Source: Trichoplax adhaerens
Lineage: Eukaryota > Placozoa > Uniplacotomia > Trichoplacea > Trichoplacidae
DNA: 64,000 bases
NCBI RefSeq assembly: GCF_000150275.1
Contig: NW_002060945.1
Coordinates: 6,597,751 to 6,661,750, forward strand
Reading direction: 5' to 3'
The translations under genes and the position numbers were made by a program. The stretch's first letter is position 1. Every line of letters begins with the position of its first letter. Below, in pieces: positions 1 through 13,700 of the stretch. Under the pieces are notes generated by a model, which had not been told where the DNA came from, did no database searches, and saw only the letters and a list, made by a program, of their open reading frames with translations.

Positions 1-28
1 TACCTTCTTTTTCTAAATTTGGTTACAG

Positions 29-3000
29 ATTTAAAGAGTAAAGCAATTAAATTAAAAGAGATGGATAATTCTTGTTCTTATCATAACGGTGGATGCAGCC
101 ATACCTGCCTTGATCGCTTAGATGGGCATCAATGCACATGTCCACAAGATATGATCCTGGCTCAAGATGAACTTAACTGTATCAATCCCAGTGCAAGATT
201 ACCTGGAAATTGTTATAATAATAATGGCGGATGTAGTCATCATTGCATAGTAGATCAAAAAAATTATCATTATTGCACCTGTCCTAAGGGCTATAAATTA
301 TTATCGAATCAACAAGGTTGTAAATTCGAATGGAATGCCATATCCAATTCGGTGAAAAATTCTGCAAAAAAAGATGACTGCCGATATCGTAATGGTGATT
401 GCAGCCATATTTGCATCCAAATTGCAAATCAACGACATTATTGTCGTTGTAGGAAAGGATTTAAACTGGATATTGACGGTAAAAGCTGTCTATCAGAATC
501 TATTTCTACAAATCAGGCAGTAGAGCGTCCTTATCATGGATGTCAACATCGAAATGGTGGCTGCCAACATTTCTGTATTGATTTAAGCCGATCCCATATA
601 TGTTCATGTCGTCATGGCTATTTATTAGATGTTGATCAAAAAAGTTGTAAACTCAATATTGAAGTGCTACCATTAGATCAAGGTAAACCATCAGTAATAC
701 TACCATCGTTATCGTCTGACTATCCCAATGAATTCATTCATGGAGCGAAACATTACGGAAGTTGTTCTCAAAGCAATCATAGCTGTCAGCATATATGCGT
801 TGACATCGATTCAACAAATTATTACTGCCGTTGCTTATTAGGCTATCAGCTCATGCAAAATGGCTACAATTGTCGAAAAAGTAATTTAAATAACGAATTA
901 TCGATTTTGGATGGATCTTGCCGTCAAAGTAATGGCTATTGCCAACATCTATGTGTTGATATTAGTGATGAAGGCCACTATTGCTTATGCAGAAAAGGTT
1001 ATAGCTTAAACCAAGATCGTCGTACATGCAGCCAAAGGAATGATTATAACTCTAATTTAAAACGATTATTACGAGGACCATGCTATAATATTGGTAGTAG
1101 CTGTAGCCATTTTTGCCATACTGTTCGAAATTATCATTATTGTTCTTGTCCACTCGGATACGATTTAATGCCTGATAACACAACTTGCGATGTAAATGAA
1201 TGTAGCAGTTCTCATCACCATAATTGCAGTCATATTTGTATTAACACTCTTGGTTCTTATCGCTGCCAATGTCCATATGGATTTCAATTGAATCCTGATG
1301 GACTCACGTGTCAGTCGATCGGTGGGTAATTAAAATAGTTTAAACATCATGTTAACTTTCACGACTTGAAGTTAAAAGGTTAAATCAATATGCACTCATA
1401 TTTAGGTCAAGAAAATGCCGTCGTGGTATTGTGCAAAACGGATCGGATACAAATATTTATTAAGCGACAATTCATACCTAATGAAGTAAATCCTTCTAAA
1501 CTGAGATTGATCGATCCTAAATGCCAACCAAGATTGAATCGGAGTTATATTGCCTTTTCTACATCTTTGCAGCAATGTGGCCATAAAGTGACAGAATCAT
1601 CCGATAAAATTATCTATCATAATACTATACAGCAATGGAATGATCGAAAGGGGATTATTGCTCGTGGTCAAGGATTTCAAATACAATTGCAATGCAGCTA
1701 TAATAAACGTGCTAGGTTAGCTAATATTGCTATCGAGCCGGGCTTAACGATTAAAACAATCCAAATCGGCCAAGGACGAGGCAATTTAACCTTTAAAATG
1801 GACATTTTCAATACAACAGATTACCAAAATCCAATTAATTCATCAGCGCCTATTGTTGTGGAATTACAGCAAGTTTTATATTTTGAAATTAAGATTATTC
1901 CACCGCAAAAAAATCTAATACTCTTTGTAGAACAATGCTTTGCAACGCCTGAGCCGACACTAAATCAGTCGATTCGATATAATATTATTCAAAATGGGTA
2001 TGCAGTTTATAGACTTATGTCTAATTAATTTATAATATTCATTTACGGTATAAAGCAATTGAAATTTCTGAATATATGGACAATAGCAATTTTTATCTAA
2101 TTTCGCTACCTCTAGTATAGATCTGTATAGTGTAGTGCTGTGCATAAAGTATCAGCATCAACTTTGAAAGATTTTTCTGCCTAACTTCAATTCAGAATAG
2201 ATTCCTCCTATAGTTTGCTATGCTTGTTCCGCATTTTCATACGCAGTGTCAGCTTATGGATAGTATTATTAGGAGCTTGCAAGCATCTACATAAATTATG
2301 ATTACGCCAATAGCATACTTTACGATTTCTTTCTGCTAACTAGCATATTATCTGACTGTTTATACGAGTATGATTTGATGTAGCAAATAAAACGGGCACT
2401 ATTGCCTGTTTATGGATATTATTATCGTAATAAAGTCGGTGAGTATTCAGATTTTTACCTTGCTTCCTTGCTAATTTATGATCATATTGTTCAATCGTGA
2501 GGAAAATTTTTTTATTTCTACTTGCTAAAACACAATCCTTTAATAGTTCATTGTGAAGTACCTGTATACGTAAATGTAATTGGAGACTTCTAAGAGGAAA
2601 TCTTAAAATTTTCTGATACATTTTAACCTATCGCGTGCTCAAAAATGTTGATGGATAAACTTTACAAATTGATATAGATGATTCTACTGATTATCTTGAA
2701 GATTTCCTTTCATAGATTCTACCGTAGTACGCTTATCTAGTATAGGTATTTATTAGAATGTTTATCTGATCATATTACTTTTTAACTCCTGACTACTTGT
2801 AGATGTGATATTGATACTACTATTCAACACTACGAATCACCATCTCCTTCTACCGCAAGATTTAGTCTTTATCCATTTCAGTTCATTGGTAATTACCGAT
2901 TTGTCTTTTTCCACTGCCAAATTCTCTTATGCCATCGATTTTCATCCCAATCAAGATGCTCACGTGGTTGTGTTATGGATCGGAGTAGCATTAGTAACAG

Positions 3001-3763
3001 AACAAAGAGAGATTTTAATTCAGATGTTTCCAAATCATTTCATGTCTTACAAGGTCCTTTCATACTGATCAACCCTCGTCAATCGAAATCATTACAAGCT
3101 AGAGGTAAATAAAGTAATTAGATGCACTTTACGCCGCCTACTTAAATAAATACTACAATTTTATATCACTAAATAATAAAGTATAACTTAGAGCTATGTA
3201 AAGTTATTTCATGCATGTATCATGATTATGCCATTAGTACTGCCGTATCCAAGGCATTCGTAGTAGTAACATGGCACAGCTAGTAATAGAGCATAAAATT
3301 GATACCTAGTGGAATCATTGTAGATTTAAGATGTTGTGTTATCCTATTCTATTAATATTCTAAATATGAGCTACGTTATCATTTCTTTAATTTTACGCAT
3401 TATAATTATCTGGCATGAATAACAAATACTTATATGATCATCATTGATTATAGTACGTGTAAGTATAATTGTAATGTTATCATGTATTTGTCTAGCTAAC
3501 CATCTGCAATATTATGAATATCTTTTATAGAAATCAAAAATCAACATACTAATAACAAAACAAATCATGACAGACCTCATAAATCTGGCATTCAACAAAG
3601 CAACAAGAAACCATTTCCAGTTACTGGCATCGATGATGATTGCTATCGTTACTGGATAGTAGCTACTACTTCAGTTTGTTTTGCATTCTCCTGCATAATA
3701 TTTTGTGTGGTACTGCTAGTTACTAAGGGATGTTCTAGTCGTTATTTTATTCCATCTTATTAA
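29..3763 (+). CDS. EGF-repeat, ZP-domain type I membrane protein (5' truncated)
   Basis: Four exons: 29-1321, 1406-1997, 2803-3104 and 3531-3763, with GT-AG introns and phases (1, 2, 1) that join one frame of about 805 residues. The window opens with a splice acceptor (AG at 27-28), so the N-terminus and signal peptide lie upstream. Exon 1 encodes eight six-cysteine EGF-like units with the NGGCSHxC pattern; the last (NEC...GSYRCQC) looks calcium-binding-like. Exon 2 encodes ZP-N and the start of ZP-C. Exon 3 completes ZP-C: NGCDIDTT, a FHCQILLC core, then paired cysteines. It is followed by a furin-type RTKR site at 2999-3010. Exon 4 has a hydrophobic span (WIVATTSVCFAFSCIIFCVV) and a short cytosolic tail ending at TAA 3761-3763. 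ZP modules polymerise extracellularly after furin cleavage in known families, so an apical-matrix or adhesive filament role is inferred. The specific orthologue is not recognised. Confidence 0.85.
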
Positions 3764-4762
3764 AACCGATTTCATTGATCATTTCAATTAGCAGCTGCAA
3801 TCATGTAGACTCTATTGCTGCAATAGAAAACTGATATATAGCTTAATAAAATTTATTCTAATATCGGTATCAATTCGAAATTAATTTTGGCTATGCATTA
3901 AAAACAAGATTACCATTTTTTCATCGGATTATTCCAATAATGAATGTATTGCAAAATATTTGAAATATGAAGATTTAAATATTTAATAGTTGAGCTCAGA
4001 AATATCGATTTTATATATGTTTCCCTTTATTTTGAAACGTAAAGATTGATTATAGATTAAGATAAAAATTACGAAACGAATTAATAAACAAAACTTAGTG
4101 ATAATAAGAATCAATTTAGGTTTAATAATCTAGTAACCTATTGTTATTTTTACTATGACTGGAACTAAAATGAAAGGGTGATTCCATGTCATGGAAATAA
4201 GGCCAAAAACATGTATATTGATTTAAATCCGGATTTTGCATGTAAAATTATTCTATTAAAGGCAAATCTTTATGATCGATTTCCTTACTACTTAATCAAC
4301 TTTATTCAGATAGTTTACTTTAAGGTTTGCTCGATTTACCCGAATTACTACAATAACTGAATAGCGTTTACATAATAACAATTTCAGCTATCCTTTTGTA
4401 ACATCGGCATTTTCTTTTGCTATGCTTGATTCTGTGATTTTTGCGTGCATAGTAGCTGTCATGGAGCAATAACTTATCTTAGTATGCTTTATCAACAATG
4501 AACTCGAGTTATGGCTTCAAAGAAAGGAGATCAAGTCACTTTAAGGATAATTAATAGAAACAAATTATTATATTAAATATAATAATTACTAACAAGATGT
4601 AGCTAACTCATAAAACGTACAAAATATGTCCTAAGGTTCTTGAAGTACTGTGTTTATTTCTTGGCTTGTTGGATTTCTTTTAACCAGCTATTAGTAATAT
4701 AAGAAGTAGTATATCAGTAATACTAATTGCAAGTATAATTTAGTCTATTGATAATGTAGCTG
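3764..4762. other. Convergent intergenic stretch, no gene seen
   Basis: This kilobase separates the 3' ends of the EGF-ZP gene (+) and the RhoGEF gene (-). The short open frame at 4178-4360 has no family resemblance and no splice support. A TTTATT at 4653-4658 reads AATAAA on the minus strand and could be the RhoGEF poly(A) signal. Nothing else stands out. Confidence 0.5.
3845..3850 (+). promoter_or_regulatory. Candidate poly(A) signal of the EGF-ZP gene
   Basis: AATAAA lies about 80 bp after the stop codon of the EGF-ZP gene. In AT-rich DNA the hexamer is common by chance, so only its position supports it. Confidence 0.35.
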
Positions 4763-7700
4763 TTAGACGCACTCTTCCTTAGCACTTTTTGACTCAGTCT
4801 CCAAATTGTAAGCCAGCTGTGGAGATGCCCTAGTGTTTACTATAACGAGCGTTCTTTTCTCTAAAACAATATCTCAGTTAGTTATTCCTCCAATAAACAA
4901 GTATTTCATATCTGAAAACAGCTTCAGGCAAAGATTTATCTTCTATTATAATATTAATGTTTCATATAATATATATTTCATTGTAATTAAAATTATACAA
5001 TCATTTGACTAACTCTCTTATTTTATGATATATCTCTGGTTAATTTCATACTATTCTGCAACATTATATCCATTAATTATGAGTATATGCTTCTCAAACA
5101 ATGTGCTTCATTAAATGTTCTAAAACTCCCGTAATTATCGTGCTTTTGGAAAATGAAATAACTAATTCATAAGATGTCCTTATATAAAATATCTCGCTCT
5201 ATTGGCAAAGCATTGATAGACTTAGATATATCTAACCTGTTTTACTGGCATGTGCATTAATATCGACAAGCGGTATAATGGGAATTTGTAGACTCGATTG
5301 CTTTCGCTATAAGTAGTTCCATAATTTATTGTTTTTATCATAGAAATCGAATTAGTGCGTATTAAAAAATATTATAATATCGTTATTTAATAAAATTAAT
5401 TAAAAACCTTTTGTTTCGTTGAATGGGGCTCAATTTCAGCCATATTTCCACATTTTAAATAATATTTATTGTCCTTAATTTCAAGAAGTACGATGTACTC
5501 TTCTAGAAGTAGCAGCTTCAAGTCTGCCATAGTTGTTAATGGTCATCGTTAGAGCAGATGTATAACTCCAATTTATGTAGTTGCAATAGTATCTTGGAAA
5601 TAAAAACTCGCTATCTTGATGGCTCAGTTAACTTACGAATTTCTTCACCCTCTGGAGATTTAAACTTCACGTCATTAGAATGCAGTAACCGCTGTTTCAT
5701 AAAGTCAATTGCCTAATAAATCGCAATATTAAATCTACATAAGATCTGAGATTGTAAGCCTATATTACCAAGACAATTTGATAACCAAAAACAGTAAATC
5801 AAACAAATGGCATATAAAAATACTTTATATTCCATTAATTGTGGGTCATTAGATTGATCAATTGCTGATCGGTCCATATTATTAACAATGGAAATCAAAG
5901 TTTGATAGTTTTCTGCTTCCCGTATGCCGGAGTTTACAAACATAGATACTTCCTAAAAGGTGTAATAATTTTGAATAAGCAGTTTGGAATAGTTTTTCAC
6001 TTGTAAACTAATACACTGGAATTAAGCTGCATTCTTGTAGCTCATTCTTAATATCTTACTGTCTACCTTAGAACATCCAAGAGCTTTGACCACACCTTCA
6101 AAATCTGGATCGTCGACTGTATTAATTGAGATGATGAAAAAGAATATATTTGATTTAAAAATTGTAACAAAGATAATTAATAATGCTTTCTTTATATTAT
6201 TATCCTTAACGATTTCTAATAAAGATGAAAAAATCTTCTTACCTTGTGTGTACTTTGCGATTTGATCTAATAGCAGGGGATATCTCATTAGTCGTCGACA
6301 CCCGGATGAAATTAAATCCTGAAAACTAGTGTGTTTGCAGAGTGGATGGCTCTCACATTCCTGATACAGATACAGTAAATTGAAGAGTGTTATTATTTGA
6401 ATAGGATGAAGAAATCCAAAGATGTGATTTCATAACGGATAGATATATACCCTGATAAATTTCTCTATCTTTGAATCCTTTAATTTTTCCTAATATGAAA
6501 GTTAAAAGCAAGATTTTTACGCATAAATTCGCATAAAAGTACTGTTCGATTTATATTTATGTAGCATTATGCGATATTCCCTAAAATAATAATTACAATT
6601 TTTGTACTAATCTTAAAATATCTTTAATATGATACAGATGTCTGATAATCGATCAAAAAGTAAATATTTGTAAAACTTAAACTCTTCGTATGATGGCATG
6701 TTATTTGGATAGATCAGGAAAGCAAAGCTTGCAAATAACTGTGACGTTATAGGTTTGTATCTATTCCAATGATCTATTTCTGATTACTAATGGTACCTTA
6801 AATATTGCCAATGTCAGAGATTGATTGCTATAGCACACAACATAGGCTTCTTTAAGTTCATAACCTGGCTTACCACTGAACTGTTGCAATCGATTGATTG
6901 CCGTAAAATAAATTATGCAATATAATAAGCAACAAAGATTCACGTATTTTAAGCTCAATTTTGACGACGATTATACTCTTAATTTATCAGCTAATTTTAG
7001 ATATCTATATGGTTTAGATACTGTGTTTAGTTGAAGCAACTCTGAAACCTTGTTTATGATAACATCGCCTATAGATTCAACTATTTCAGATTCCGCTTGC
7101 CGCTTTTCCATAGCTGCGATGATAGATTCTGCAAACAAAAATACGCAACAGCAAGTTAGGCCAATGAAATAATTACTTTTAGCCGGCAAAACGATGTGCA
7201 TATTCGAGCTGGATGCTTACTATGTATTTTTATAAGATCCAATAAGTTTGGAAATAGCTCATAGATGAAGTTCATATCGAATAAGCGGCTACGAATAAAT
7301 GGTTTGTAAAATAGCTGCATGCAAAAAGGTAGTAATAGTCCGGATTAGTGAGTCAATTTCAGATATTTCTGGTAAGGGAGTCACCATAAATATAATCATA
7401 ATAACTATGTATGAAATTAGCTTAATAATTCGAAATGCCTCGTAAATTACATAGTAAGCGGCTAAACAGTAGCTACTATTTACGTAACTTTACTAGCCTG
7501 TTTGCATAATCGAAAGAAAATGTATCTCCAAAACAGAAATAAATCGACTGAAAAGAGATTAACTACCATCTGATTAACACTAAATTATAGCTTTGACTTA
7601 TAAAATTATAGTTCCTGATAATAGTCAAGGTAATTGTGAAATTCTTTAAGTAAAAAAGGATATTTTGTATTAATGGTATTTAGTAGATACCTTTCTCAAA

Positions 7701-10700
7701 ACCTTGAGGCTCTTCAGATGAAGTTTTTCAGTATGAATTAATTCTATTTAATAAGAGATTAAAGTATTCATCCTGCATAAGAAACTATTGCAACCATTTG
7801 AAAACATTATCGTGTTTACATACCGAGTATAACCTTTTGTCTCTTAGTTTCCAGATCGTTATTTATTATTAGCTCTGCCATCTAAATATCACATGTGACA
7901 GTAATTTTTAATAAGTACTTAACAAGAATATTCAGATTCCAAGATTGCTGTACCTCTTTACTAACTACGGTTTCCCAATCGGGTACTTCTGCAGGTATTG
8001 CTAAGTCAGGATCATCATCCTCTGTTAATAATAAAAAATTAAGCTTTAAATATTCCTTACGTTATCATTAGCTTTATTTTGTAGAGCTGCTGCCTATACT
8101 CTTCAGGCCGATCATCTTACCGTCATCTGATAAAGCAAGATCATTTTCGCTATTTTCGGTTGGCATAGGCCTAAGGTAAAAATTTACATTTAACGTATGA
8201 ATGATACAGTAATGGCTACGTATCACAAATATTTAATTTATGATATTGTATCTGCAAATAACATATATAGAGAAACCACAATAGTGCATTTAAATAGAAT
8301 ATACTCAAGTAGATTTAACTTCCAGTTCTACATACTTGTTATTTTAAAATGATCGTAAATTAAATCGTAATAAATTTTAACATTAATTATTATAATCTAT
8401 TAATTGTAGGGATCTGTATTAAAATTAAAAATAAAGATATTACTAAATTAAAAATGCACCCTATAACTTATAATGTATAGTAATACAGTACAATTAGCTA
8501 GCATATTCCAAACTTATATTAACCCTAAATAAATTCTATTATCATATATCAATTTAAATTACTTATAGCTCAAAGTTGCTACTGTACTAGGTATCGCAGT
8601 GTTATTAAACTATTTAAAACTGCACCGTTGTTTCATGCATAAAAAGTAAACAGAAAAAATTTATATATTTTGTAAATACCTTGTTCGAAGATTAGCTGTA
8701 ATCTAAAATTATTAAAGAATGGCATAAGACTAACATTAATCCAGGCTTGAAATGCAATATTTTAATCTAGGTAACTGTATATTTGTTTATAATACTCCAT
8801 AGCATCACCTTTCTTATTCTTGCTTCATCTTCAGTGACTAGATTTAAAAGTAGCAGTTTTTATGTAAGTATTATTATGATAAGTATAAGAAGCAGAAATT
8901 TATTATTGTAAAAAAGATTATATTACTGTAAGGAGTAACAAAGTAATTTTTACTAACTTGTGCCAGTAGCATCAGTATTCTGATTTCTGAATTGTAATTT
9001 TTTCCTAGCTACTTGAGAGATAGCTAATTCTTCCTGTCGACGGCTTTCAAAATTTCGAGCTAAATTAAAATAGAGAAGAATTCGGTGAAATTAGCTAATT
9101 AAATAAGTATTAAAAAATACTTTTCATTTTGCTACCATGGGCAAGATTATACCGATAAATAGGTATATATGTTATATATATACTGTCACCGTAAAGATAA
9201 ATATGACTATTCATTAATGTTTGCTCTACAAACATTCAGAATGTTGCTAAATAGAATTTCCGGAATTTATATCTTGTTAAGTATTGTAGCAGGATTTATA
9301 ACATGTTCTTAAACCATGTAGAATGAGAATTTATGACTAAACGAAATCATCAATTTCAGATAAAGGAATAGATAGTCTGATCGTCAATAAACGAGGCTCA
9401 TCAGCTAAGATACAGGGTGAGGATTTTACTTTCCAATAATTATGATCGGTTTATCTATTTTATGCATATCATATTTTCTAATTGATGCCTACTAAATTCA
9501 GCTACCCATCAATCTCATTGATTAAAATAAAATATTGATTACTAGCATTGCGGTTAGATTACATGTAACTTAATGAATGGAGGAATGGCTTTCATGTTAA
9601 ACTAGATTATAGAAGGGGTAGTGCATTCCAACCTATTGAAGCACAGATTACAGCAATCTGAGGTATTTAAGAAGCTGATATGAATTTATGAGAGAAATCT
9701 ACATTAAATATACCATCGCTGCTTTGTTTATCCGCAGTATTGCCGCTGAAATTCCACCATGATGTGCGCTTGTTACTGGCAGTTTTTATGGGCTTTCGCG
9801 CGCTACTACCTTGGCAACTGTACAAAAGGCTCTTGGCACAAGCAGATATATGGACATTGAAGCCACATGCTGATAAATGAAGAATAAGAATAAGGTTGAA
9901 AACCAGTAACAGTTTTATTCTATTTGATTGATGTTGTATAAATAGAAAGGAAATTTGGCAATCTTTTAATATTAAATCAATTAAATTTGTATAATTATCA
10001 CACATACGAGTTACTTTTGAATGTAATATGCTACCATAAAAATTGATATTATTAAGGTAAGATTTTTAACTCTTATTAGGCCGTTTTTTAACCTTGACAA
10101 TGATAGGCGTTCTTTCCGATACCCCATATAACGCGGTTACATTGGCCACAATATTTTATTGTGGTAAAGGCTTGCGGCTGAAAACGGTGTCCTTTAATAA
10201 AGCATTCCTATGAATCGAAGTTGGACAATAGTCACCGCTAGTGATTTCATATATCTGTATGTTATAGATTTACCTAAGGTATTTATATAATATCATAAAC
10301 TGATAAATGAGTTTTTGTTTCTACTTCATGTAATATCAATTTTGGAATATCATATACCCAGTGATATATTAATTGCCAATTACAGCACGCTATCTAACAA
10401 TCATAAATAAACATAATATGTACAATTATTATCAAACTTACTTCATTTGGTCCAGTTCCTGATCTATCTTTTTGAAGGAATGCAGGACATCTTCCTAAGG
10501 CACTATTAGCAGACTTGAAAATATCCGGTAAAATACTAAGTAATGATGGATTGATTTTGGATAATGATATTTACAGTATGCTGTGGTTGATAATGTGATT
10601 CTTTGATGTAATCTTATAGCGCAAGATGTAAAGTATGATTAGTGGATGAGATGTCACTTGTTTTTATACACTATCGGCTATAAATATTATTACGGAACGT

Positions 10701-13700
10701 TAAGAATAATCGACTCATGACTGCCTACACAGTGATCGGCTTGATAAAGTATTAAATCTTAAACTAAACAAGTAGGTAAACAGTAACCCACTTGTCAAGT
10801 TAATTATATTTTATCTAGATCATTATAGCCAGCAAAGACTTTCATGAAATTGAGATAGTTGTTTCAAAAATATAAGCTTACTGCTGGTTCATAGTCAAGA
10901 AATCTCAAGAAAGTGGCAATAGAGGATGCAATGACAGACCTGTTTTATCGTATGGTACAAAAGAAGAAATATAACAGTCAATGTAATATTGAGTTCTGTA
11001 GTAATAGGATATTTTCTCCATTAATAATTCAATGGTATTAAATAAATAGTTTGATGTATTAATTTTTAATATATACTTCCTTTACAATAGCAAGATTATC
11101 TATTTATTATTAATCAAATTCATATTATGACTTCATATAACTTACTGCACATCCAAAGTTGATTGAGAAACCTGTCTAAAGGCTTCAATATCTTCCCTAA
11201 GATTAAATGATACAAGTTGCATTGAATATTAAAATTGATTTAATGCATCTATCATGTTGATTAGGAGGTGAAAATATCATACATTAAGCGATTTAGTTGC
11301 GGCGTTAGAATGCCTTCAGCTGCTTTTATATCATCTGATTTGCTTTTATCAACTTCATTAGATCCATAAATTAATTAATAAGGTATAGTTAGAAATTATT
11401 TCCTGGATAATCACTTTAAACTTATTCATTATCTCTTAGAAATATATTAGATCTGGCCTGGAAAATTTTATTTCCATTATTACTTAGATTAGGTCTCGTT
11501 TTCTTATATTCTGTAAACTTTTCCATAACTACACTCTTAGCAGGTTCCCTACAGATGAAGAAATTGAAGCACGGTTAGAGGAAATTTTATATAAATGGTA
11601 TTTATATTATAATTTAATTAAGAGCTTAACCGAAAATACTTTTAAACTTAAACCTTACACACGATTATTTTATGTAATTATTAAAACTATTATACCTGGC
11701 AGCCAAGAATATGTTGGAAAACACTTGATCATCCCTGATGCTTTCGTTTTGTATTACATTGACTACGAGTATAAGATACGTTACTTTGATCAGTTTTTTA
11801 TTATTTTTTATAATAGTAACAGTATTTGGTTAATAAAAGATTCCTAATGGCGGAAATATTCTTAGCATTTTATTGGTATGTTAGTTTGCGATATTAAACT
11901 AACCAATATTGTATATGATCTGCGGCTCCACCGATATTTCTAAAGGCTAAAATCATATGGTGGCATTTTATTGACAAAGAATCCATAAAAGTAAACATTT
12001 TTCTAACATGAAAAGGACGTACTGCGGTAGGAACGAGGAAGGCAGTAGAAATTTCATACAGCCATCTTTTTTTATCCTTCACTTTACCGGGCTTTTGGCG
12101 ATAAGCTTCACTCATTAACAAGAATAGCTGTAGACAGAAATATGAAAATATTAAGTAATGCTTCAATATCTAATCGGACTTCAGTCCATTATCATATTGA
12201 GATTGGCCTACCCAAAGCTATGCATATACTTACCAGTGCGTTTGGTTTTTCATTCGCGATTAAGTACCGTAAGAAAGCAGCTGTCTTTTCTGCAGGAAAA
12301 AAAATTAGATTTAAATTCTACTTTCGTGTATACATTACTAGCATATTATAAGAAATATTGACTAACATATCTTGTGCAGCTTATGGGTAATGAATATATC
12401 TCAGCTGTAGCTTAAGTTTGTACAGTAACTATCGATATAAATAATTACCTGACTTGGGCTTTAGCAAACTAGAACAATCAATCGTTGTATCATCACGCTC
12501 TGCCAATGTTAACGTTACCTGATTTGCCGCTGTGTGAAATATATAATTTTAAGTAGGTTACATGTAGCTAACAATGGTAGAATAATATAATCTATCTAAC
12601 AAAAATATCTCTATAATTACAGTACTTTCATTATACCTTTCATCATATCAGTAACCGTTTCGTGACTGGCCGCAATCACGAGTTTTCCATCAACCTAGTT
12701 GCATCAAATAAAATAAAATTCATTGCACGTCTGTCATATTCAGTAGATTATTGATCACAATTCATAATTTACCAGTACAGTGTTAATGATTTACAGTTAG
12801 TTTAAAAATAAATTTAACCAAATATTAATTCTTAAATGTTAATAACAGTCATTTAACGTTATATATCAATGATGTGTAAGATGGTTTAGACATACAGCCA
12901 TAAGACTTCATAAATTTCAGAATTTTATAAATCCCGAAACGATGATTTAAAATAGTATTTATCACTACACTAAGATTACCTTTATAATCATATCTCCAGC
13001 TTTAAGGCCTGCAATATCTGCAGGACATCCTATAAAAAAGTTGGGGCATAGTCAAACATAATCATGGCTACACAATTGCTGCGGACAGATTTCCATAAAT
13101 TTGATATTTACGAATTATAGGGCAATTATAATGTAAAATAGAGCTGCAACCATCACATTGCTATAGGTTATCTGGTACTGAGTGATATGATTAGCGAATT
13201 ACTTAATTGGAAAATAGAGCAACTGTTTGATTTTAATAATTAACCAGTGATCATATGAGGTTGCTGTTCCATTGCTAGAGTACAATATGCACAATTTACT
13301 AGTATATCACTGTGCTATTTAATAAATATCAGTTTTCTAAAGTCTCGAACATTTTTAAATATGATCATCAAAGACCACTAAATCTTTAAAGTAAATGCAT
13401 TTCTAATTAACATATCAGATGTACCGAGAAGCTTTCATTTTTACCTTTACGAACTGCTTTAATCGAAACTGGATTATGTCCGGTTATACTAACGCCGTAT
13501 TTATTGTTTTTATCTCGACAGACAACAATTATTTTCTGCCGTACATCAGAATCATCGTTCCTATATAAATTTAAAATAACAAAAAAGTAAATGAATTCAG
13601 ATTTGCTTTGGGACTATATATTCTATTACTAATTCCTAATATCTACATACAAAATGCTATTCTATTAAGCTGATCATAACTAAATCAGTAAAAATTGAAA

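Noticed and set aside
11551-11600. Plus-strand frame reading EEIEARLEEILYKW beside an AG
   Set aside because: It overlaps the acceptor of a minus-strand RhoGEF exon whose phase and family match are much stronger. No plus-strand partner exons.
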